DNA of 64,000 bases, taken from Micromonospora aurantiaca ATCC 27029. GTDB taxonomy: Bacteria; Actinomycetota; Actinomycetes; Mycobacteriales; Micromonosporaceae. The stretch is from NCBI RefSeq assembly GCF_000145235.1, contig NC_014391.1, positions 1,798,001-1,862,000 of the forward strand, in the 5' to 3' direction. Under the pieces are notes generated by a model. That model saw only the letters and a list, made by a program, of their open reading frames with translations, searched no databases and had not been told where the DNA came from. Within the stretch, counting starts at the first letter, position 1. Each line of letters opens with the position of its first letter. This document shows, in pieces, positions 33,667-42,538 of this stretch. A program made the position numbers and the translations under genes.

Positions 33667-35084
33667 GGTTGCGTCCACGGGAGTGGTGTACGACTTGCCC
33701 GTGATGGGCGTGTTGCGTAGATGAGAGACGGCCATCGCGTCGATCCTTCAAGACGACCAAGTCAGAGAAGGAGAAGAGGACGCGATGGCCGCTTCAGAGA
33801 GTGTGAACCCTGTTGACCTGCTGCGCGAGCAGATCGAGGGCGCGTCGTCGGACGTGTTGCAAGCGATGATCAAGACGTTCGTGCAGGCGGTGATGTCCGC
33901 CGAGGCCGACGCGATCTGCGGCGCCGGGTACGGGCAGCGCAGCGATGAGCGGGTCAACTCGCGCAACGGTTACCGGCCTCGGGAATGGGACACCCGCGCC
34001 GGCACGATCGACCTGGCGATCCCGAAGCTGCGACACGGCAGCTACTTCCCGGAGTGGTTGCTGACCCACCGGCGTCGGGCCGAGCAGGCCCTGGTCTCGG
34101 TCGTGGCCACGAGCTATCTGCTGGGGGTGTCGACTCGGCGGGTGGAGAAGCTGGTCGAGCAGCTCGGGATCCGGCAGCTGTCCAAGTCGCAGGTCTCGGA
34201 GATGGCCGCGCATCTGGACGCGCAGGTGGAGGCGTTCCGCAACCGACCCTTGGACGCCGCCCACTACACGTTTGTGTGGATGGACGCCCTGACGATGAAG
34301 GTCCGCGAGCACGGCCGGACCGTCAACGTCCACGCCCTGATCGCGGTTGGGGTCAACGCCGACGGCGGCCGTGAAGTGCTGGGCCTGGACGTGGCCTCCG
34401 ACGAGGACGGCGCCGGCTGGTTGGCGTTCCTGCGCAGCCTGACCGCCCGAGGCCTGTCCGGTGTCCGCCTGGTCATCTCCGACGCCCACGCCGGCCTCGT
34501 GGCCGCGATCGGGGCGGCTTTGCCGGGAGCTTCGTGGCAGCGGTGCAGGACCCACTATCTGCGCAACCTGCTGACGAAGGTGCCCAAGTCGGCGCAGCCG
34601 TGGATCGCCACCCTGGTCCGCACGATCTTCGACCAGCCCGACGCCGACGCTGTCCGCGCCCAGTTCGACCGGGTCGTGACCACGATCGAAGCGAAGTTCC
34701 CGGCCGCGGCCGAGCACCTCGACGCCGCCCGCGACGACCTCCTGGCGTTCACCGGCTTCCCCCGCGAGATCTGGCGCCAGATCTGGTCGAACAACCCACA
34801 GGAGCGGCTCAACAAGGAAATCCGCCGTCGCACCGACGTCGTCGGGATCTTCCCGAACCGGGCGGCGATCATCCGCCTCGTCGGCGCCGTCCTGGCCGAG
34901 CAGACCGACGAGTGGACCGAAGGACGCCGCTACATGGGCCTCGAACTACTCGCTAAAGCCCGCCTGATCACCATCGACACAGACCAACACGCCACCGACC
35001 AGACCGACCCGACCTCGATCGCCGCATAACATCAGACCGGATCACGCGATGGCCGTCTCCTACACCACCAGCGCGGACGCGACC
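33667..35084 (+). mobile_element. IS256-family insertion sequence (1418 bp)
   Basis: The element is flanked by 8-bp direct repeats GATGATCA (33659-33666 and 35085-35092). Its ends are imperfect inverted repeats: left GGTTGCGTCCACGGGAGTGG and right, reversed, GGTCGCGTCCGCGCTGGTGG, continuing as GTGTA.GA. An inner repeat GAGACGGCCATCGCGT lies at 33725 and, inverted, at 35059. It carries one intact transposase. Eight-bp duplications are typical of IS256. Confidence 0.92.
33785..35029 (+). CDS. IS256-family (mutator) transposase
   Basis: A 414-residue DDE transposase. RNGYRPREWDTRAGTIDLAIPKL and the segment FVWMDALTMKVREHG with LISDAHAGLVAAIGAALPGA and WQRCRTHYLRNLL are mutator-type hallmarks; the final catalytic Glu lies in NNPQERLNKEIRRRTDVVGIFPN. 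The gene is complete and starts at ATG 33785 after GGAGAAGAGG. It is probably active given the intact ends and target repeats. Confidence 0.95.
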   Translation: MAASESVNPVDLLREQIEGASSDVLQAMIKTFVQAVMSAEADAICGAGYGQRSDERVNSRNGYRPREWDTRAGTIDLAIPKLRHGSYFPEWLLTHRRRAEQALVSVVATSYLLGVSTRRVEKLVEQLGIRQLSKSQVSEMAAHLDAQVEAFRNRPLDAAHYTFVWMDALTMKVREHGRTVNVHALIAVGVNADGGREVLGLDVASDEDGAGWLAFLRSLTARGLSGVRLVISDAHAGLVAAIGAALPGASWQRCRTHYLRNLLTKVPKSAQPWIATLVRTIFDQPDADAVRAQFDRVVTTIEAKFPAAAEHLDAARDDLLAFTGFPREIWRQIWSNNPQERLNKEIRRRTDVVGIFPNRAAIIRLVGAVLAEQTDEWTEGRRYMGLELLAKARLITIDTDQHATDQTDPTSIAA

Positions 35085-35933
35085 GATGATCACACGTTGA
35101 TGCGTCTGCACGACCGGTTGCGGGAGCAGTGCCGCACCACCGCCGGACGGCACCGGCATCCCACCGCCGGCGCGACTCCCAATCGGTGCGCGCCGCGGAC
35201 ACCGTGCCCCGACACAGCCGCGGTTTCGACGTCGTGAAAAAGGTCAACGGCCGTAAACGCCACATCGTCGTGGACACCATGGGCCTACTCCTGGCCGTCA
35301 TGATCACCGGCGCGCACGTCAACGACCGCACCATCGCCCGTGACCTGCTCTGGCGCACCCGGCTGTTCCACCCCCGCCTACGCCCGCTCTGGGCAGACGG
35401 CGGCTACATCGGCACCCTAAGCACCTGGGCCCGCCACGCCCTCGACCTCACCGTGCACCTGGTCCACAAACTCCCCGGACAACACACCTTCGTCGTGCTG
35501 CCCCGCCGCTGGGTCGTCGAACGCACCTTCGCCTGGATCAGCAAGAAACGCCGCTGCGTCCGCGACTACGAACACCTACCCACAAGCCACGCCGCCTTCG
35601 TTACCTGGGCCATGATCCACGTCATGCTCACCCGCCTGGCCCGACACACGAAACCGGCCCAGGCAACCCACACCTGAACCGACTTCTCAAACACTTCGCT
35701 AACAGGGCCTTCGCTGCCCTCGCCCCGGGTGCTGCGCCCTGGCCTACCCGTCCGAGACGTTCCGACGCCCCCGGTCGGCCACCACATGTGCTTGTCTTCG
35801 AGGACGCAGCCAAACACGCCGGAAGGAGGTAGTTCCTGCAGCACGGCCGGTAGGCTCTGATCTTCATGCATCCTGCGCACTAAGGGGGTGTCTCAGTTGG
35901 TGAGGTTGTGGCCTCGGGCATGATCTTCTATTT

Positions 35934-36305
35934 GTGGCGGATGTTGTCGGGGACATGATCCAGACTTGGGCGCCGGAGGACTTGTGGGCGGTCGCGCAGC
36001 CGTTGATTCCGGTTGCTGCGAAACGGCCTCAGGGTGGTGGGAAGCGCCGGGCTGACGACCGGGCGGTCCTGGCGGCGATCGGATACATGGTGCAGGCCGG
36101 TTGCTCGTGGCGGAAGCTGCCCGCTGCGTTGTTCGGGGTGTCCCGGCCGACGGTGCACCGCCGGTTCAGCGAGTGGACCCGGTACGGATTGTGGGAACAG
36201 ATCCATCACGCGCTGCTGCACCGGTTGAACGTCGCTGGTGGGATCGACTGGTCCAGAGCGATGATCGACTCGATCAGTGTCCGGGCGCTGAAAAGGGGGA
36301 CCTGA
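35934..36305 (+). CDS. IS5/IS427-type transposase, orfA part
   Basis: A 123-residue N-terminal half with the helix-turn-helix zone (AAIGYMVQAGCSWRKLP, VSRPTVHRRFSEW) and the first catalytic Asp in SRAMIDSISV. It ends just after the run AAAAGGGGG at 36291-36299. Start GTG 35934 (ATG 35955 also possible). A -1 slip at A-AGG-GGG joins it to orfB. Confidence 0.88.
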   Translation: MADVVGDMIQTWAPEDLWAVAQPLIPVAAKRPQGGGKRRADDRAVLAAIGYMVQAGCSWRKLPAALFGVSRPTVHRRFSEWTRYGLWEQIHHALLHRLNVAGGIDWSRAMIDSISVRALKRGT

Positions 36306-36763
36306 CCGGGCCAAACCCGGTCGACCGCGGCAAACCAGGCTCGAAGATCCACGTCTTGTGTGACCGGCGGGGCGTGCCGCTGCAGGTGCTGATCTCCGCC
36401 GCGAACACCCCGGACGCGCAGCTGCTGTTCCCGTTGCTGGATGCCCTCACCCCGGTGCGGGGCCGTCGCGGCCGGCCCCGCCGCCGCCCGGGCAAGCTGC
36501 ACGCGGACAAGGCCTACGACCACAAGGCGATCCGGGCCGAGGTCCGCCGCCGCGGCATCGCCGTGCGCATCGCCCGCAAAGGCATCGAGTCCTCCCAGCG
36601 ACTCGGCCGACACCGGTGGATCGTCGAGTCGTGCCTGTCCTGGTTCACCAACAACCGCCGCCTCGCCCGACGCTACGAACGCAAAGCCGAGCACTTCCAA
36701 GCCTTCGCCGACCTCGCCGCCATCCTCATCTGCCACCGCCGACTCGCAAAAATCACCAACTGA
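36293..36763 (+). CDS. IS5/IS427-type transposase, orfB part
   Basis: The catalytic half, read in the -1 frame relative to orfA from the AAAAGGGGG slippery run: GKPGSKIHVLCDRRGVPLQVL, the second Asp in LHADKAYDH and the Glu in RWIVESCLSWFTNNRRL. No separate good start is present, so it is probably made only as an orfA-orfB fusion by programmed frameshifting, as in IS427. Confidence 0.85.
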   Translation, partial: KGDLTGPNPVDRGKPGSKIHVLCDRRGVPLQVLISAANTPDAQLLFPLLDALTPVRGRRGRPRRRPGKLHADKAYDHKAIRAEVRRRGIAVRIARKGIESSQRLGRHRWIVESCLSWFTNNRRLARRYERKAEHFQAFADLAAILICHRRLAKITN

Positions 36764-36934
36764 GACACCCCCTAAGCTGAAGTGGTGGTTGCGTTCGAAG
36801 ATGCCAGCGCCGAGGGGCAGACTACGGCTGCTACACAGCGGACCGCTCGAGGTAACCCAGTAGCTCCGGTGGGCTCGCGATGCATCAGTGACTTCACGGG
36901 TGACTCGCACGTCATCGAGCAACCGGAGGAAGAC

Positions 36935-37825
36935 GTGGGTCTTCAGACGGTTCGTCGCGATCTGGTCGGACGACCAGACCTGAGCCAGCTCATCGGCGAT
37001 GCGGTCGAGGACTCCATCTTCTATGTCCTCGACGGCTACCGGACTCACCGATTCGACCTGCTCGACGAGCGTGTCGAAGCCGATGAACGCCGAACCGTCG
37101 GCACCAAGCTCCAATACCACCTACTAGACAACCTTGGCCTTGAGAAGAAGAGACACCCCGACACCGAGATCGCTGGGGTGCCCGTCGACGTAAAAGGCAC
37201 CGCAACGACAGACGGATCGCAGAGCTGGATGATCCCTCGCGAGGGACAGTGTGAGCTCTGTCTGCTGGTCCACGTGGATCTGGTACGTGACCGGCACCGC
37301 GCGTGGCTCATGCGGACTCATCGGGCGTTTCTCCACAATGGTGACGGCAACGGCGACCGTAAGCGGGGAATCTCCGTGCCCGCCTTCAACACGTACAGCG
37401 TGCCTCTATACGAGTGGACGCCTTTGAGGCCGAATCCACTGAAGGGCTTGTCGGAGCCGGACCGGGCGGTCGTGTTCGGCTCGGCTGGGCAGGAGACACG
37501 GCTCAAGGCGCTCTTTCGCGCGGCAGCGGAGACGGTCATCCCCCGGGGCGTAATCCTCACGGTCTGCGCCAATCGTGCAGACCCGATGCGTCGGGTGCGG
37601 GCTACCCGTGTCGACATGGCGAGGGAGGGCCTCGCGCTGCTCTGCGGGACATGGACCTCGCACCGGCAGCTCGCCGATGTTCTGGCCTTCGATTTGACCG
37701 GAGAGGCGTGGGTGGCGGTCGCCATGTCCAAAGTCCTGGGACACGGGGAGCTGACCGGGCAGGTTCTCGAACAGATGCGCCGCGGCCTAAGGGACGAGGC
37801 GGACCGTAAGCTTTTCGAGCCCTGA
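36935..37825 (+). CDS. NaeI-family nuclease homologue with altered active site
   Basis: A 296-residue protein of the NaeI restriction-enzyme family: IFYVLDGYRTHRFDLLDE, GTKLQ, DTEIAGVPVDVK, SWMIPREGQCELCLLVHVD and the C-terminal LFRAAAETVIPRGVIL and EGLALLCGTW. The catalytic set has Asp76, Asp85 and Lys87 at NaeI spacing, but Gln60 stands where NaeI has Glu70. GTG 36935 is chosen for GGAGGA 4 nt upstream; the frame continues upstream toward the IS element without a ribosome site. It may be a nickase, a DNA-binding regulator or inactive. Confidence 0.75.
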   Translation: MGLQTVRRDLVGRPDLSQLIGDAVEDSIFYVLDGYRTHRFDLLDERVEADERRTVGTKLQYHLLDNLGLEKKRHPDTEIAGVPVDVKGTATTDGSQSWMIPREGQCELCLLVHVDLVRDRHRAWLMRTHRAFLHNGDGNGDRKRGISVPAFNTYSVPLYEWTPLRPNPLKGLSEPDRAVVFGSAGQETRLKALFRAAAETVIPRGVILTVCANRADPMRRVRATRVDMAREGLALLCGTWTSHRQLADVLAFDLTGEAWVAVAMSKVLGHGELTGQVLEQMRRGLRDEADRKLFEP

Positions 37826-38123
37826 GCCTGACGCCGAAACCCCGCGCCCGTATGCGACGGGTGACATCAACGGCCGAGCCGGAAGACCGCCGAGCCCCGA
37901 AGCTCCCAGCGGGTCGACGAGTCTGTCCGTTCGCGTAAAGCTGTTCATATCCTCGGGGTTGACGAACGACCTTCGGGTATTCGAATGCCGCATATCACCA
38001 GCACGACTTGACCCTCCGGGTGCCGCGAGCGTGAATTTCGGGGCGCAGCCTGGATGGCTGCATGGTGGGGTGCCGAGGTTGATTGAGGAAGTCGCGCCGC
38101 CCGGAGGAGGGGTTTGATTGAGA

Positions 38124-38561
38124 TCAATAATCCGAGGGCGTGCGGCGCATCGCGGTCACTGCCGCTGCGATGCGGGCGGCGGCGTCGGTGGTCGCCTCGT
38201 GTTCCCAGATCCGGATGACAGTCCAGCCGGCTGCGGTCAATCGCTCGTTGGTGTCGACGTCGCGGCGCCGGTTGGTGGCGACCTTCTGCGACCAGAACGC
38301 CGCGTTGGTTTTGGCGATCGTGTGGTGCTCGGGGCAGCCGTGCCAGAAGCAGCCGTCGAGGAAGACGGCCAGCTTGAGTCGGGGGAACAGCAGGTCGGCG
38401 GTGCGTCGTACCGCTTTGATCGGTCGGCGGTTGACGTAGTAGCGCAGGCCCAGTGCGTGGACGGCGCGCCGCAGTGCCAGCTCCGGCTTGGTGTCGCGGC
38501 CGGTGTTGGCCTGCATCGACTTGCGTACGCCGATCGAGGACGCCCACGATCTGTCGGACAT
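38124..38561 (-). CDS. vsr: Very short patch repair endonuclease (Vsr)
   Basis: A 145-residue Vsr protein: KPELALRRAVHALGLRYYVNRR, the catalytic Asp56 in TADLLFP, FLDGCFWHGCPEH with His and Cys zinc ligands, and WTVIRIWEHE. It nicks 5' of T in T:G mismatches arising from deaminated 5-methylcytosine. It sits divergent to a C5 methyltransferase with 53 bp between starts, the classic pairing that limits mutation at methylated sites. Start ATG 38561. Confidence 0.95.
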   Translation of the reverse strand: MSDRSWASSIGVRKSMQANTGRDTKPELALRRAVHALGLRYYVNRRPIKAVRRTADLLFPRLKLAVFLDGCFWHGCPEHHTIAKTNAAFWSQKVATNRRRDVDTNERLTAAGWTVIRIWEHEATTDAAARIAAAVTAMRRTPSDY

Positions 38562-38614
38562 GCGTTCTACCTCACTGGCGCGGCTGGCTTGTGGCAGGCG
38601 GGAGGCGAACTATC

Positions 38615-39721
38615 ATGTCGCAGGTGAGCGACCGCCTGAGCATGATCGACCTCTTCGCAGGATGTGGCGGTATGACCGTCGGCTTCCATAATGAAGGTTT
38701 CCGTCCGATTCTCTCGGTCGAGTGGGATCGTGCCGCGGCCTCCACCTACGCCGCGAACTTCGGTAAGGAACACACGCGGTGGGAGGATATCGAGAAGATC
38801 AAGGATGATGAGATCCCCGATGCGGACGTCATCATCGGTGGGCCGCCGTGTCAGGGCTTCTCCAACCTCGGCACCAAGTCAGTCGAGGACCCGCGCAACA
38901 AGTTGTGGAAGCAGTACCTACGCTTCGTCGTCAAGGCGCATCCGCAGGTCTTCGTGATCGAGAACGTAGAGCGGTTCTCGCGCACCAACGAGTTCCAGCT
39001 ATTGATGGAGGAGGCCGACCACGGCATCCTCCAAGGTTACAAACTCACCGCCGGTGTCCTGCTGGCGGCCGACTACGGGGTCTCGCAACGCCGGCCGCGT
39101 ACCATCGTCATCGGGTCGCGGATCGGTGAGATCCCGCTCCCCGAACCCACGCACGCAAAGGTCCCGACCGGGGAGCTGAGGCCGTGGAGGACGGTACGCG
39201 ACGCGATCGGATGGGTCGACGAACACCCGACGACCACCGAGCTCCCAAGCAGGGAGACGGTGTTCTTCGAACAAGGCATCCGAGGCGAATTCTCGGGCTA
39301 CGACATCCACTTCGGGCGTCAGCCGACCACGATGTCGCTTGAGCGCTATGACCACATCCCTCCCGGCGGCGGACGGTTCAACCTTCCCGATCACCTGCTG
39401 TCGCGATGCTGGCGGGAGAAGAAGACCGGTACCACCGACGTCATGGGCCGTATGCGCTGGGACGCTCCGTCGTTGACGATCCGTACCGAGTTTTTCAAGC
39501 CCGAGAAGGGCCAATACCTGCACCCGCAATGGGAACCGAACCGGCCGGATCGGCGAGTCAACCGGGTCATCACCCACTACGAGGCGTCACTGCTGCAGGA
39601 CTTCCCGAAGGACTACAAGTGGTGCGGTTCCAAGACGGAGATCGCCAAGCAGATCGGCAACGCCGTTCCCTCGGGTCTTGCCGCAGCCATCGCTAGACAC
39701 TTGAAGAAATACCTGCACTGA
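38615..39721 (+). CDS. DNA (cytosine-5) methyltransferase
   Basis: A 368-residue C5 methyltransferase. Motif I DLFAGCGGMTVGF (12-24), motif IV GGPPCQGFS with catalytic Cys79, motif VI ENVERF, motif VIII QRRPRTIVIGSR and motif X QIGNAVPSGLA are all present. The region between VIII and IX is the target-recognition domain. ATG 38615 has GGGAGG upstream. Flanked by Vsr and a NaeI-type nuclease, so it most likely protects GCCGGC-like sites; the exact sequence and methylated base are inferred. Confidence 0.93.
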   Translation: MSQVSDRLSMIDLFAGCGGMTVGFHNEGFRPILSVEWDRAAASTYAANFGKEHTRWEDIEKIKDDEIPDADVIIGGPPCQGFSNLGTKSVEDPRNKLWKQYLRFVVKAHPQVFVIENVERFSRTNEFQLLMEEADHGILQGYKLTAGVLLAADYGVSQRRPRTIVIGSRIGEIPLPEPTHAKVPTGELRPWRTVRDAIGWVDEHPTTTELPSRETVFFEQGIRGEFSGYDIHFGRQPTTMSLERYDHIPPGGGRFNLPDHLLSRCWREKKTGTTDVMGRMRWDAPSLTIRTEFFKPEKGQYLHPQWEPNRPDRRVNRVITHYEASLLQDFPKDYKWCGSKTEIAKQIGNAVPSGLAAAIARHLKKYLH

Positions 39722-39794
39722 TCCGCCAGCCGGACAGCGAATTCCGGACTCTCGCTGATTGACCGATGGTTCGCAGCTCTGACACCCTGCTCCT

Positions 39795-40886
39795 GTGTCG
39801 ACCGTGCAAGGAGAGCTGTTCGAAGACGATCCGGTCTCGGCCGCGCTTCCGCGCACACTGCGCGTCCACCGAAACCGGGTCCTGCCGGTCCGGCCCTCGA
39901 TCGCCGGCAGGCCCCGGATGGTGACCGGGCCAGCGCCGTTCCGTACCGACGCCCGTCCACCGTCGCCGGACGAGGACCCCGAGATCTGGGCGGTCCATGC
40001 CGCGATCCGATCGCTCGACCCCGACGGTGTCCGCACCGGATACGCCATCCGGGAGGCGCTCGACCAAATCTACGACGGCCAGCGCACCGGGCGATGGGAC
40101 TATACCCAGCTGCTGAAGACGGAGAAGACGCACGTTGGCACACTCGTCGAGATCTGGCTGCAGCGGGAGTTCGGGTTCGACGACGGTCAGGACCTCGACT
40201 TTCGAATCGCTGGCGTCGATGTCGACTGCAAGTGGTCACTGAATCTGTACGACTGGGAGATCCCCCAGGAGATGTACAGCCGCGGCGACAAGATCGCCCT
40301 CGTGATATGGGCGAATGAATACACCGCCCGCTGGGCGTCTGGTCTCATCCGCATCAGCGAGGACGTCCTCCGTCCGCCGGGCAAGCAGCGCGACGGTAAG
40401 CGCCGGCTCAACGATCGGGGTCGGGACCGCATCCTCTGGATCTCCCCGGGCACGGATCTAGTGAAGAACACGCTGCTGCACATCACTGATCCGCGGAAGC
40501 TCGAACTCATCGCCTACGCCACTCGCGGGCAGACGGCGGTCACGAACCTATTCAGGGAGTTGACCGGAGAACTGATCAACAGGGCAACAGTACTCACCGC
40601 CGCCCAGCAGGTCGACAGCGCCAAGCGAGTGCGGGACGCTCGTAGGAAGCTTCAGCCGGAGGGCATTGTGATCTTCGGTCATTACGCGCCGCATCCGCGG
40701 ATGGCCGCCGAGCTGGAACTCCCGGTTCCTACACTGGGCCGGTTCGTCAGCGTCCGGCTATACCCGTGGAAGCCCGATGACGATGAGCCGCAGACGGAAA
40801 TAGATGGATCTCTGTGGCGGCGCGCGCGGCGGGGGGACCCGGTAGTGCCGGCTCCAACATTGCCCAGCCAGGGCACTGGTGGATGA
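39795..40886 (+). CDS. NaeI-type type II restriction endonuclease
   Basis: A 363-residue protein with the NaeI signature YDGQRTGRWDYTQLLKTEKTH and GTLVEIWLQREF. The catalytic residues Glu119, Asp135, Asp144 and Lys146 (DCK) match the 16/9/2 spacing of NaeI Glu70-Asp86-Asp95-Lys97. The C-terminal half corresponds to the second, topoisomerase-like DNA-binding domain (RGQTAVTNLFRELTGE). Start GTG 39795, 73 bp after the methyltransferase. NaeI cuts GCC/GGC and needs two sites; specificity here is inferred. Confidence 0.9.
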   Translation: MSTVQGELFEDDPVSAALPRTLRVHRNRVLPVRPSIAGRPRMVTGPAPFRTDARPPSPDEDPEIWAVHAAIRSLDPDGVRTGYAIREALDQIYDGQRTGRWDYTQLLKTEKTHVGTLVEIWLQREFGFDDGQDLDFRIAGVDVDCKWSLNLYDWEIPQEMYSRGDKIALVIWANEYTARWASGLIRISEDVLRPPGKQRDGKRRLNDRGRDRILWISPGTDLVKNTLLHITDPRKLELIAYATRGQTAVTNLFRELTGELINRATVLTAAQQVDSAKRVRDARRKLQPEGIVIFGHYAPHPRMAAELELPVPTLGRFVSVRLYPWKPDDDEPQTEIDGSLWRRARRGDPVVPAPTLPSQGTGG

Positions 40887-41359
40887 CCGGCGCCAGCCTC
40901 GAGGTGCTGCAGCGGGTGTGGTCTTGGCTGCGGTGACCACGATGAACGAGTTGGGCGCTGGCTGGCGTGTCGGTGTCCTCCGGGTCCATGATCCCAGGAC
41001 ACCGTATGGCGGATCAGGAGGTCCGGACGCCCTACGACATCCGTGGGGTGCGGGAGCCGGGGATGAAGTGCTCGATGCCCCCCCGCGGCACGTACTCCTG
41101 CCGCTGCAGCCGCAGACCCCCGACCCGCCAGGCCATCTTTGCATGCCTGGGCTCGCTGTCGTTATACATGTCTCGGCATCGATTCGCCTGCTGCCGCGGG
41201 CTTCGGCGGGCAATTGCTAGCGCACCCGCAGGTTCTATCGGTGCAGGGTGAGCCGGGCCCTGGGGCGGACCTGGTTGGACGGACTTCTGATTGACGATCA
41301 GCGCTCCAGCAACGATGGTGAGCGTTGTGATCCTGCCCGCGATCAGGTTTGCTTTGCCG
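40887..41359. other. Gene-free stretch after the NaeI-type R-M locus
   Basis: About 470 bp. A 45-residue minus-strand frame (41032-41169) has some protein-like character (MAWRVGGLRLQRQEYVPRG) but no ribosome site. No repeat or hairpin stands out. Confidence 0.4.
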
Positions 41360-42427
41360 ATGTCGTCGGAGGTGCGTTGGTCGGACATGCTGGCCGTGAT
41401 GGTCGCCACCGATCCTGCTCCTCTCGGTCGGTTGCTCGGGCTGTCTGGTCCGCTGGGGGACGTGGTGGTCCGCAGGGAGGTGGCGGTTGATCCGGCGAGC
41501 CAGCCGGACATCGTGATTGAGCGGCAGGGGCAACGGGTGGCGGTCATGGAGGTGAAGGTCCTCGCCGGGCTCGGCACGTTCCAGTTGGAGCGGTATGCCG
41601 CCGCGGTCCCGGACGCTGCCGTCTACGTGCTCGTGTTTCCCGGCCGCCTCGTCATTGATGTGGGGTCGGGTTCAGGATGGCGGACGCTGACGTGGGAGAC
41701 GTTGCTCGAGGCGTATAAGGCGAGCACGAATTCCTGGGTTGCCACGTGCGCCACCGCGTGGATCGCGCACCTTGCTGGCGCGTTACCGGCAGTCGATGCC
41801 GCAACGGCCTGGAACGACCTGATGCCTGGGGAAGACTTCGTGATCGCACTCCGCGCGCGCATGTCATGGCTCCACGGGCAGCTCGCACCTCCAGCCCCGA
41901 TTCGCCATGACCTTGTCTCCTCCTCCGCCGGCGTCAGTTGGGTTGCTCGGCTGTACACCGAGGCAGCAGAAAAGGACTACCGGATTCTGGTCGAGGTTGA
42001 GGAGAACCTGCCGGTCCGAGATTTTCCCAAGTATGCAGGCGAAGGACCCCGACAGCCGCGTGGGCCGTCGATCAAGGTGTGCCTGCAGCAGCGGAACATC
42101 ACGACCTCTGCCTGCTACAACTGGCGCTACCTGGCAGCGATGTGGCCACTCATGGACACCGCGCGAAGCGACTGGGTCACCAACCCCGCCCGCCCCAGAG
42201 CCGCGCATGACAGGGCGGGCCATCAGCAGATCGTGGCCGCTGGCATGCCCCGATATGTGGGTATCGGATTCGGCGAAGCGCAGGCCAAAATTGATGGCGC
42301 GTGCATGTTCGGAGCCCGGGTTCAGCTGCCGCCCACGATCACTCTCGGCGACCTCGCACAAGAAGTTTCCAGCCTGTACGGCCTCGTCAGCGACTTGGCC
42401 AAAGTCGTCCCACCCGCGCCGCAGTAG
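41360..42427 (+). CDS. PD-(D/E)XK nuclease-like protein
   Basis: A protein of about 355 residues. The N-terminal third shows a PD-(D/E)XK core: QPDIVIE with Asp50 and VMEVKV with Glu64 and Lys66, followed by FQLERYAAAVPDAAVYVLVF. This resembles the PDDEXK_4 group (PF14281), many of which are restriction- or defence-linked. The remainder is alpha/beta without a clear domain. Start is uncertain: ATG 41360 or the upstream ATG 41315. It lies between an R-M locus and CBASS, supporting a defence role. Confidence 0.65.
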   Translation: MSSEVRWSDMLAVMVATDPAPLGRLLGLSGPLGDVVVRREVAVDPASQPDIVIERQGQRVAVMEVKVLAGLGTFQLERYAAAVPDAAVYVLVFPGRLVIDVGSGSGWRTLTWETLLEAYKASTNSWVATCATAWIAHLAGALPAVDAATAWNDLMPGEDFVIALRARMSWLHGQLAPPAPIRHDLVSSSAGVSWVARLYTEAAEKDYRILVEVEENLPVRDFPKYAGEGPRQPRGPSIKVCLQQRNITTSACYNWRYLAAMWPLMDTARSDWVTNPARPRAAHDRAGHQQIVAAGMPRYVGIGFGEAQAKIDGACMFGARVQLPPTITLGDLAQEVSSLYGLVSDLAKVVPPAPQ

Positions 42428-42538
42428 CGTTCGACGGACGCGCGTGCCGTTGTGGGGCTGATGGTTCCGCTGTTCGGCGGAGCGCGCGGGGCTGCAGCGG
42501 CGGCGACAATCGCGGTACGCCCTCTCACTGGAGATGCC

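Larger units (their letters stand above)
33590..35677 (+). pseudogene. IS5-family transposase gene, split by an IS256 element and frameshifted
   Basis: The left part (33590-33666) encodes YRALPRDFPPPGTMYWWFARRRDD, the N-terminal zone of an IS5-family transposase, lacking its usual start. The right part resumes at 35085 with HTLMRLHDRLREQ and, after a frameshift near 35165-35190, SQSVRAADTVP, KKVNGRKRHI, WADGGYIG and WVVERTFAWI to the stop at 35677. Removing the inserted element and one target copy restores a continuous RRRDD-HTLM reading, proving one gene was split. It is dead twice over. Confidence 0.85.
35884..36772 (+). mobile_element. IS5-family (IS427-type) insertion sequence (889 bp)
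   Basis: Perfect 20-bp terminal inverted repeats GGGGGTGTCTCAGTTGGTGA at 35884-35903 and its complement at 36753-36772. Both ends are flanked by TAA (35881-35883 and 36773-36775), matching a short T-N-A target duplication. It carries two overlapping transposase frames. Confidence 0.9.

Noticed and set aside
36782..36934. Upstream extension of the NaeI-type gene by 51 residues
   Set aside because: The segment starts 9 bp after the IS end, lacks NaeI similarity and has no ribosome site, while GTG 36935 has GGAGGA.
38615..39721. Treating the C5 methyltransferase as DISARM DrmMII
   Set aside because: It is paired with Vsr and a NaeI-type nuclease and is separated from drmAB by IS elements on the other strand, so a type II R-M role is simpler.
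41032..41169. 45-aa minus-strand ORF (MAWRVGGLRLQRQEYVPRG)
   Set aside because: It looks partly protein-like but lacks a ribosome site, known homology and supporting context.
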